Assembly: GCA_020152595.1 (NCBI GenBank) | Contig: JAIGNY010003313.1 | Coordinates: forward strand, 2,398,501 to 2,462,500 | Source of the DNA: Chiridota heheva | Taxonomy: Eukaryota > Echinodermata > Holothuroidea > Apodida > Chiridotidae | DNA: 64,000 nt | Direction: 5' to 3' | In this document: one piece after another, positions 23,001 through 35,000 of the stretch | How positions within the stretch are numbered: position 1 is the first letter of the stretch | Layout of the letters: every line of letters starts with the position of its first letter | The notes under the pieces: model-generated | Told to the model about the DNA's origin: nothing | What the model saw: the letters and a program-made list of their open reading frames with translations, nothing else | Database searches by the model: none | Made by a program: the position numbers and the translations under genes

Positions 23001-26000
23001 GGACAACGAATCCCGCAGCAAAATTTCAACCAATCAAAAAATTTGAAAGGAATTCTAAATATTGTGCACATATGACGATTTCGCATCTTTAAACCAAATA
23101 TGAAACAAAACACACATGGGCTTGTTAAAATATGAACATTTCAAGATTTTTTTTATTAACCCCTCCTACTAATTAATATGCATGAAATCACCCTCAAAAA
23201 TGGGTTATCTGTGTACTACATATGACATGAATCCAGTGTATCGTTCTTGAGATATTGTGTTTATGAGCTGGCCATCACAAACACACCTACCCACCCACCT
23301 ACCCACCCACCCATACACCACACCCATACACAAACACCCACATGACTGCATAGGTTCCTGCCTTTCGTAAAAAAAAAGAATTCTGGTTCTTAGAATGGAA
23401 GCATAAGAACATGCATCCTCTGAAATTTCATTAGCAAGCCTCCAGTGAATAACATTTCAAGATTACACAAACATAAATGTCTAAAGGTCTACAGACATAC
23501 ATGTGTTCTTAAAATACTCCAGATTAGTAAAACTGCTTTGTTGCCTTTTTAGCATGAAGTTTACCTACATTTGGAGATTTTCTGAGTTGAGGGGAAGTTA
23601 TTTCCCGTGCTATAAATACCTGACACCATATAATTCTAAATAATACTCACCTTAAGAAAATCTCCTTATCCTTTTTGCTGAAATCCCCGACATGTTCAAT
23701 TGCTTCAATGCCATACTAAAATAAAAACAAACCACACAGAAATTAAATTACAAATTTTACCACAATGTGAAAACTATGTAATACGAAAGGGACCATATGT
23801 ATTATATGTGATAGAACACACACTGGAAAGTGTCAAAAGCCAAATTGATTTGCTTGTTCCATGCTAATCCAACATATTCAACGAGAAAATTGTTGACAAA
23901 TAACAAAGTTTAGGTTCATATTGTCTTGTAGCACTTCAGTTTCACTGCACCCAAGAGATTTCATATCAAATCGGATGGTGCCAATGGCAAATGAGGAAAG
24001 ATGACACAATCAATGCATGGCATGAAGTACATACCTACTGTAAGAAAGTTACCAACATGCATTTATTATCTCATTACCCACATACAGTACATGTATACAT
24101 ATATGTGGGGATGAGATATTGTAGTCACCTTGATATATATTTAAATAACTGCCTGTACCTCCCACACTACATGGCCACCCCCTTAATATTAAAGGAGGCA
24201 GGGGCTGGTGGAGCCCACCAGGGGGTCTCATATGTTGACCTCATATTAGGGGTTAGGGGTCATAAGTTTCTGGAACGGGACAAATTTTGGTGATTTTTGC
24301 GTCTGTCCATAGGTTTGTGTGTGTATGTGTGCCGTGCATGTGGGTGGGTGTGTGTGCATGTGCGCGTATGCAACACCTCAAAAACTGTAATGTAAACAAA
24401 AGAACCAAAATTGGTAGACAGCTACCCCTGGCCCACAACTTTTTATCTCCAAGGTTCTGGGATACAAAGGTCAAAGTTCACAGGTCAAATGGGACAAGTT
24501 TTTGGTGATGGCTGTATCTTTTGAGGATATTACTTAGTCTCTTTACAAATTGGTGGGTGGGGTTTAACATTTTAACAAAGCTTTAAAATAATTAAAGATA
24601 AAAAGGTCAAAGGTGAAATAAATGCTTTTTATGCAAAATTTTGCAGCATTTTAAACTCAGAAAGCACAAGACCTATCTATACCAACCCTATGTTGTACCA
24701 TGATACCTTAAATTTGTGTCCCGTAGACTCTGGGGTCAAAAGGTCAAAGAGCTATTGACCACTTTTCACCATTTTTTCCTGTGACGTGAGCATGAATGGT
24801 GTCATACAGTAGGGTACGAGGGTGTCGTATAGTAGGGTATGATAAATGTAAAAAATCCCAGAAGTTTTAGTGATTAGGGTCAAGGGTCAAAGGTGACATA
24901 TGTGATTTTAGGGGGCAATTATGTACTAATTTGTACATTTTTGTGCCAAAAGTCACAGAGCTATAGTGACCCTGTTAGCTATTTCTGCCACTATACTGTA
25001 TGCTTAAGTTAATGAGATCAGCAACTCCATGGATTGTTTTCTAGTTTCAAATGTTCTTTGACATTTTACAAGTTATCCTGTGATTTCAGTGAGTCACTCA
25101 TAGAGCTGTATATAGTATACCTCCACATACCCAATAGAGCAGCTCTAAATCTAGCAATTTGGGTATGTGTCCATGTCCATTAAAAAGTTGCACCACACAC
25201 TAAACAAAAGTCAATGGGATTAATCACGTCTCCAAAAGAGTTCCCAGATTGTTTTTGGAGCATTTTTTTCGATATCAAAATCAACCCTTCTCATTGAAAA
25301 ATAAAACTCTTTTACTTGAGTTGGTTTCCAGATGCAGTTGTAAAAGTTGGGGAGAAACAACAACGATAAATGGCCAAAATTTGAAGAAAAAAAGACAATG
25401 AGTTTTTCTCACTTTGTTCCAAATCGTTGAAACACTCTAAACAATACTGTACATGTAATGTTGGCGCATGTACACGTCCATGCACAAATAAGATGTACTA
25501 CGCCTCTTAAATAAGCGTGCACAATATTTGGAATATCTTACACTCGTGGTGCGAGGCACGTGGCAAATTGTACCAGGAAAATGATCATTTCCCTTATTGT
25601 ACTGATCAGGGAATTGTTATTTGGAACAGTCAAATGATAAGATCATTTCCATGTTTAGACCAACTACTACTCCCTGTAATCAGACTTTCAGCGGCCCAGC
25701 TATGACCGATTGCGCCAGCAAATGCAGGAAAAGATCAGTTTTTTCATACTTGAAAAAATATTTGTTATGGGGGATTTTACTCTTAGAACATGTTTTTTCA
25801 ATGGAACAGTAATATTTGAAAATTCACTGTTCATGCTTGGAAAAGGCTCGCAATTCATATGCCTGCAACTACATGGCCGGCGAGATACAAATGTTTGTTT
25901 GATGACAGCTTAACGGCACCACAACAGCAAGGGTCAAATTTCTTCTGAGAGGTTCATTCCAGAGGTAGGGAAGAAAAGAAAATAGGAGGAGTCTGAGAGA

Positions 26001-29000
26001 AGTACGGCGACTAATAGCCCGGAAGCTGGGATCGAGAGAGGAAGTACAGGGGTGCAAAAAAGGGGGAAAAGTAGATAAGAGGGGGTGGGCGAGGACTAAA
26101 TATGGTTGTAGAGGGATATAAAGCTCCTTTATAATTAGCACAGAGCAAAGTGCTAATGAATCACTGTCCACGTACATAGCTCCAAAAGGTTCAGAAGTGA
26201 CTAACACTTATATTCTCAAAAGTATTTAACCTTCCAGGAAGTCCCCACAGAAGGAACAATTATAAAATAGTGAGACTTTCGAACGATACTACAAAGAATT
26301 GAACTTGATTTAGTTTTACTGCAGGAGTAAAATCAAGTTTGTTCATAAAAAAAAGGTTAAATCTTCTGTTTTGTTTTCCTAATTTTTTTCTCTCAAAACA
26401 TTCTCTTCAGTACAATTCTTATATAATTAAGACTGACAGTCACTTACATCATGCAACAGACACTAATTATGACTTTGAAGAATAAACATGCCAAGTATTC
26501 CATTCATATTTACTACATATTCGTGACTGATTTTTTCCTGATAGGTATAAACCCACAATCTATCAAAATTTAATGAGAATTTTAAGCCCTAAATAAATTA
26601 GAAGAGGAAAGATTCACGAAATTCCTCAACAATAATGAATGAATCTATATTTTTACCCTGCAAATAGGCCTACACAGAGCAGTTGAACCAATCTCGTACC
26701 CCCACAAAGCTCCAGAAACTAGAGCAAAACAAATGGAGCAAGGAGTTAGGATGCATATATAAGAACACTAGTCTATAGACATTGTAAAGTACACCAGTAA
26801 TACAACTTAGTTTTCTCGCAGGTTCCAAAAATGACTGTTCTGGAATACTGGAACTACTTTTGGAACACACCTTCCAGAAAAATATAACTATTAAATCCCA
26901 CCCGGCCCAATGTTTTAATGACTTCTACTATGGAGGCTTGAGATATGAGCTTTCAATGACCTAGATGAAACTGTCAACAATTGAAAATCAAACAATGCAA
27001 TAATCATAAGTGTTTACTACAAAGAATATGCAGACTTTCCAATGTTTTTTGTTGGGGTGGGACGAATATGCTTGTTCCCTTAAAAAACCTTTTTTGCTTG
27101 TTAATATAATTTTACATTTAGCTTTGCCTACTAAATAATATTCATGACATCAGCACCATAATTAATAGGGACCATCTACAGACCACAACATAAATCCACT
27201 TCGATAATCTTAAGATATCGTGTTTACAAGTTTGTTAACAGAATTTTACATTTAGCCCCACCTATTAATTAATATTCATGACACCAGCACCAAATACAGT
27301 AGGGATTAACTACAGACCACAACACATCCATATACCAAGTATGGCTTAAATCTACCACACGGTTCTTGAGATATCATGTTTACAAGCTTCTGTCACAGAC
27401 ACACATACATACACACACGCCATCATGACTACATAGGTTCCTTATGCTATAGCATTAGCATTAGATCCAAAAAGTCTTTCCTTTCACATCATTTCGTGTT
27501 TTAGTTCATATTGAATCAGAAAACATGTAAAAAATAAAATTTGTCTGTAAGTTCTTTATCAGTTACCCTGTAGCTTAGTACAATTGTAGTGACAATTTTT
27601 GAAATATATATGCATGTTCTACCAAACTCATGCAAAATTCACAGTAAATCACACAGTAATAGCCACTTCATCATAGTGTTAGCACCTTGGCCATATACAG
27701 TACAGTCGGGAATAAGCGTACCGATATCGCAGTTAGCGCGGATTATTTACCGCGATCAATGCCCTTACCGCCGCCATTGTATTCGTGTCTTTCATGCACC
27801 GACGGCACTTGCCCCAACTCTGCGCTAAGCGCGTCCGATAATCCCATTTTAATCTGCTCCTCCCTCAAAGAGGTTAGCGCGGTAATAGTATTACAGGAGT
27901 AAACGTCTCATTGCGCTAAGCTTGTTAGCGCATACGTAACGTTACTGCACTGAGTGTGATCCCAATCTGTGTACATGCATCACTGCACTTAGCACGAGTG
28001 TTTTATAAATTTATTTAAGCGAAACTTTTTGTCTTCTTTTGCGAGATAAACAAAAAAAAATTCTGCCGTAAAACCTGTGTGTAGCGTAGATTTCTCACAT
28101 ACTTTGAGACTGTAATTTATCAGACAAGAGTCTAACGTTAATACGATTTCGCCAGACTTTTCTTTATTCCTTCGAAGTTTGAACGTACAGTATGTTAGGC
28201 TAGTTGCCATCTTATAGTAAAACTAGGTGAAAGGCCTAATGTTAGGCCTAACCGTGATAATTCATAGAGAGACAGCCCAGAGGTTAAATTTGATCGAAAA
28301 TAGTTTTAAAAACGTTAATTGCTGTCATTGAGATGTATCAATAAGATGAATCATTCATTTAAAGTAAATTTCAGCCCCTTTTGGAAATGCAAATGCAAGA
28401 ATTTACTGGAAATTTTTGAGAGAAGTGAAGACTTGACTCACAATAAGAATAAAAAGTTAAGATAATTGTTAAAAAGCATTTAACTTGTCACTGCCATTTC
28501 CCCGACTGTTGGCTTCTGGCCCGACTATGTACTTGTGAAAATGGAATATTGGTACATGGATGTCAGTTAATGGTTCCTTAAACCCTTATTGGCAACATTT
28601 ATGGAGTGGCCCCGCCATTATGTCACCCCGGACTTGGCCCAACCTATGTCCACTGTGGTGCTATGGTAGAAGGGGAATAGAGAACCAACTCTACCCTTAA
28701 GGGTGCCATGATATTGCTAATGGGGTTTGTGGCAATTGTGATGCAGTTATTTTCATTTTCCACTGATTTATAAACATCAAAACATGACGTCAGATCACGT
28801 CATTAATTACTTTTTCTTCAATGCTGCTGACATGCCTGGACTATATTCTGCTCTGAATGAAAAGTTGATAGAAATTCCTTCTTTTTTTGAAGAAGGGGGA
28901 GGGGGTGATTTATTAAGAAAATCAGCTTCTTCAAAATAAAAATTACTTTCAGGAGACCTTTTCCTAGTCATAGAAAATCAAATTTTCTGTTTCCTTGGAC

Positions 29001-32000
29001 CCCCACCAGAGGCCCTTAAGTGGGCCCTGGCCCCACGCCAAGTGTTTCGCGCATTGCGCTCGCCGCCTTCGGCGCCAGCAATAAACTGCTTTCAATTTTT
29101 TCAACATTTATTTTTAATAAGCTGCTTTCAGCTTGTTTTATCAAGTGTCTCTCACATGCCCGAGTACTGCTAGGGCCTTCATTTACAATTCCTTACTTCA
29201 TCATTAAAAGTACTGCAGGAAGGATCCCCCTTCCTTGAGGGAATTTTATGGAAATAATGATTGTATTTCGTGGTGAGTCCCATTTGTTCTTAACGACTGT
29301 TAGTTTATTTCTTCTTAACAACTTGCTTCCACAATCCCAATGTCAACCATACTGAGGGATGTGTATCATAACCACAGCTGTTAAAAATGGTCGTTTCTTT
29401 GAACTATACTCAATATGAGTTTCACCATCGATTGCATTTAAAAGCAGAGGTATTTATAAGCTGGAATATATAGTTTGCTGATTAAAACATTACATAATGT
29501 TAAATGTTAGTCAATCTAAAGCAATAATCATTCATATATAACCTCTTTTGGCACAAATGACTTCACTGTTAAAGGAGGCACAGTCTGACATAATTCTTTA
29601 TTTTATATAATAGAATTGAAAATGACTAATTTTCTGACCAAGTTCCATAACTTCCGAAGCAATCTAACATATTTTTTGTTTAATTGTTAAAAACTTTAAT
29701 GCTACTACTTTATAGTACCATGGTAGCTGCCATTTTGATTGCAAAACATGCAGATTATGTCATCGGCCCAGCAGGATCTTGGAATGCTTTGTATTTCTTT
29801 AAAATGTACCTCAAGTTTTCTAGCTTATGAACAAGTGTTTTTATTTTGTAAGGGTAAAGGAAAATTTTGTGTATTCATGAAATTGAAAAATCAAAACATG
29901 CTGATATAACTTTGTGTCACATCATTTTGAAATAAAAGACTTTAATCACATATGTAAAGAATTACATTATAATCTTTATGTCCCTATTGGGGAATCTATG
30001 TCATCATGCACAATATTTCAATACAGAATTGAACAAAATGGCAGCCCCCCTGTGTCGATTTCAAACATGAATAACTTGAGCTAGGAATTTGACTGATGTT
30101 TTTGGCAGTTGGTTAAGATCTTGTATTCTCTATCATATGAAATAATGATTGTATCAGACTTTATGCCTCCTTTAATGTGTCGTTATGCCGAACAAGCATG
30201 CTAGTTAATAATGATAGAATATATCTGCCAAATTTTTAAGAAAATGTTAAGATGCTCAATTAGGCATGATGGAAATCTTCTGTTTTTGATTCCTGGAAAT
30301 GTGAAGTCTTATGCGGCAGCAACACTTGTACCTGCTGAGGTAAACTCTGTTATAACCAGGTCTGTGACGAGATGTTGTACTGTATATTACCCGATGACAG
30401 GGAAAATATTCGTTTAAATTTTCTCGTACCACTTCACAAAGAAGCATCGATCGAAACATTTGAAATGAAGTGAAGTAAAACCAAGTCAGTTAGTCAAGAG
30501 TGGAGGTAAGTTCCGACAGAAAATAACTTTGCGGAATATAATTATTTTAAAAACAAGACATTGGGTAAAAAAAATTAAAAAAAGTAAGCAGGTAAAATGA
30601 AAATTATGAATTGGACCAGGCTTCACCTTTTACCACCATCGGTCATCTGTGGAGAAAATCCTATCAAAAACCTAAGTCCTGTATCATATTTTAAAAATAG
30701 GATCTACATAAATATGATCAAACCAATATTCAGGGCCCCTGACACAGGTTTCATATGGCAGGTGAGAGGAGATGGGGAAGGGGGAGATTAATGTTGTCAA
30801 TTAATTTTGTTGTGGATCAATAACACAAGACCAATTTGAAAACCATTGCTTTTATAATTAACACAAGACCAACTTGAAAACCATTGCTTTGAACATTATT
30901 CGGGAAGGGGAAGATTATTCGGGAAGGGGGGAAACATTCGGGAAGGAGAAAAAATATTCGGGAAGGGGGAACATTATTCGGGAAGGGGGAACATTATTCG
31001 GGAAGGGGGAACATTATTCGGGAAGGGGGAACATTATTCGGGAAGGGGGCTATGCCCTTCCCCATGTCGGAGGCCCTGATATTCAATGCCTTCTACCACC
31101 CTGATATTGCAATTTTCATGGAATGAAGCAATGCAGGCTTACCTATTTTATGTGCAGTTTTGACAGCACTAAATTTCACATCTTTTTTTTTACCCAATTG
31201 AGCTTAGTTAATTTAGGCCTACACTTTTTTCTAATATCACTCACTCTGTTTTGTACGTAAACTGGAATATAAAAAAAAGTACTCTACACAAGTGGAAGAA
31301 AAAAGAAGTAACAGCATTTCATTACGCCCAACATTACTTGACACATGCACAGGAATTTTTTTATTTACTGTATGATCAAGTAGGCCTAATAGTAAGAAAG
31401 AAAGGTTCAACGCGACACGAGTTTAGAGACCCTCTTGACTTCTGCCTCTTTTTTCACGGCCAAATGCTGTAGCTGTTTTTCTTCATACTGGCTGAAGCCG
31501 GATGTCCTTGATATTGGATTGCTGACAGAATGGCATAGAAACGTTACTATAAAAATAATTATTCATGCAAAAGGGAAAAAAAAAAACAGCTCTTTAAAGT
31601 TTTTTGTAAATTCTTGTTGACTTAGACTGACAAAGCAATTAATAAGCATCCATACTGGCCCAGGGATTTTTCAATGTATCTTGTCTAATCTGCAAAACTG
31701 ACAAAGGCTCAAGTTCGGAAGCTGTGGAAAAATATAAGACAAACATGTCAACATCAGTTTAAAATTATTCATTTCCCATCCTCAACATTTGGCCTAACAG
31801 TAGATCTATAATCGTGAAAAATATCAAACGAAATATTTAGTCATTACTATTTAACAGAACCCTCCTACCAATATCAGCAAAGCTTAAAAATATTAGCTCT
31901 TATGTCCTAATTCTAATTGTATAACAAAAGCAGAACACCATTGCACATCGATTAAACCATGTAGCCTAACGCTAGGCTTTTTAATGTGACTGTGTGATAG

Positions 32001-35000
32001 GATAGCTAAATTCAATCAAAAAACATCGCCAGAATCAGTTTTTGTTTGCCCGAAATACATTTTGTTTGTCCAAAAACTGTAAAAAAATTAAATTTAATCG
32101 AAGGATTGATTCAATTTTCACATCAATTTTTTTCCCTAATGGATTTAATAAGTATTTTTATTGAAAATTCCGTCCGAAAAATGCAATGCAAATGAAGACA
32201 TTGCCTCATTTCGTAAGCGAATATTGCAAGTAGGGCCTATGTACTGTGTACTGTGATTCTGAACGTTGCGATGCTGACTGAATTAAAAAAATATTTATAT
32301 CCCAAAGTTCAACGTGAAACTGAATGAAAACAAAATAATATTTTACGAAAGTTTTTAATTCCTCTAGGCCTCGCGTTAAAACATTTTGCTAAAGAAAAAG
32401 TCTGCCAGGCCTAATCCGATAAGCAGATTATTATAACTGTGCAACGTTAGGAGTCCCTTTACAAAGCACAGGCACTTCGATCTTGATTGACATAATGCAT
32501 ACAGTGTGTATCGATTTTTAGCGCGTTAAGTCACAGGTGCATAGAAGCTGCAGGGCTGCAAGCTCGGTGATGTTAGCGCGGTAACCCACGTTTAGCGCGA
32601 TTTTGCGCTTGGGCAGCTCCATTCATCATGGTGGTAAGTGCACTAACGCCCCGCACTTAGCGTGTACGCTTATTCCCGACTGTACTGTACATATTTCTGA
32701 ACTTTTTGTGAAAATTACTCCGCTAGGAATCAGTTTAATTGATGACCTACTTCCAAGCGCCCGACCTGTTCACTGTAAATAGCACATATATTACCACTGT
32801 ACTGCGCTAAGCTGAAAACAAAGCTGGAATATTCGTTCTTCTTTAGAAGTAAATTTGCCTTTTCAAGCAATTAAAAATGAATTTAGGTGACACCATCATC
32901 ATATATCATGAATATATAATCATCAATGACAAAATCTTTATCATATTTTAGGACTAAATCATTACGCCGTAACATTATTTTGCATCAGCAATAAAAAAAC
33001 ATTTTCTTTTAAAACTCCACATGGCCCAGTAACGAGCACAAACTGCAGTAAGACATTTTATTTTTACTTTATAAAGCGTAAAAATAATGTGAAATTGAAG
33101 AAGGTATATCTCAGGTCGTGGGAAACGAGATATTGTGATAATCGACATACATGTATCATGACAGTACTTAACAAAACAGACACGTGATTTTTAAAACATT
33201 GAGAATTTGAGCCCCACCTACTCGTTAATGTGCATGATATCACCATCAAAAACAATAGGCACAATATGTTTTTTACTTCATAAACAGTGAAAAATAGTAA
33301 AATTGAAGATCTACATGAAGGATGTAATGAGAGAGCCTAAAATAGGTGAACACTGCAGGAGGTAGTTTCAAGTAAAGATGAATTACTACAATTTTTCATT
33401 TTTTCCAGGCCTTAGTGAATAGTACATGTAAATCCTCTATAAATCATGATCATACATATAGTATTACATACATTTCTACATTAAATAATGGTATATTTTA
33501 CTACTTTTAAAAATAAACATATTCGGTGAGAATACTGTATACACTTTTAAGGATGAAAAGTATATCAGGGTCATGAAAGTCCTTTAATAAGAAAATGAGC
33601 AAAAGCTGGAATGATATTTCCCAACCTTGAAATCATTGTCATATCTTATGTCATTCATTATTTTAAGGTAATTTGCATAAAAATTAGTATGCAAAATATA
33701 ATAAAGAAACATATACTTATCATACAAATGATTTTCAACATTTTCAATGACCTACAAACAAGAGCACTTCATTTTCAGGACAGGTCAAAACAGTGGCATG
33801 CGCAAAGGGGTCACGCCCCCACTTTGATGATCAATGTCTCAGTCGGGGGAAATGGAAGATCTGGCCCCTCCACTTATAATTCCTGCGCACACAACTGTCC
33901 TCCAACCTCCAACCTATGTAGATACTCCTAAGTTAAGAAGTGAGCAGGTTCCATGCGCGAGGTGTTATCCTAAAATTAATTTGATAATAGATCTCATTCA
34001 ACAATGAAATTTCACAAGGAATGAGATAAAGGTCTCTAAAATTTGAAACAGTGGGTCTTTAAACTATACAATGACATTAAACAGTCATTAATTGAAAATA
34101 AATCAAAGATCCGTTGCAAATGATCTGATCGTCACGGAACACCCATACGTGCGGAGAGCATGAATAGAAATTGTGTGCTACCTTTGTACAAGGTGGCGTG
34201 ATATTTGATACTTGCAGCAAAATAATCTTCAAACGGCTTAAAACTGGGTGACCGATGGCTATACTAAAGTGATAGGACATTTATCAATTATTTTGTTAGA
34301 TTTTCTTTGATATTCTCCTGCACTTGCCATTTTTGTGATCAGATTCACAAAAATTTCCTGAATTTTTTATGCATATGAAGTTAGGCCCATTGGCCCGTGC
34401 GAGTTTGTATTGTAAATAAACCATCAATCTCTACCAAATTTTGAATGTTCTCCATAAATGGAATAATACTGTAGCACTTCTGGCCAAATTCATGATGATG
34501 GGATCCTCTTTTTAGTCATATATTGGAGCTTCATGAGCATTTCCAGACCAATTTACTCAAGTACCTGCACCCCCCAACACCTACGCCACCTAAAATACCT
34601 GCACCCCCCTAATTTTAGACCCTACTGTAACCCAGAGTTTTCAAATATTAGTCAGAATTTTTGACCCTTAAGTAAACTTTTGAATCTGGATTCAGGATTT
34701 TTTTAAAACATAATTTCAGTGTAAATATTTTTAATACCCTAGTCTAAATTTTGAACCCTAAAGACAATTTTGAAGCCCTGGCGGAATTTGTTTAGCCCAA
34801 GTTGAATTTTTGAAGCCCTAACTCGGCAAAAAAACTGAAATGTTTGCACAAGTATAGACCTTTTCAAACCGACTTTAGCCGAACGTAATTTCTTTAGTAC
34901 TTTGACCAATCAAATGCTGGGAAAACTTTTCCTTTGTTTCCCAACACATCAGGTGCAGATTTGAGAAAAAAATGTAAGCAGCAATATGTGCGCTTATTTC

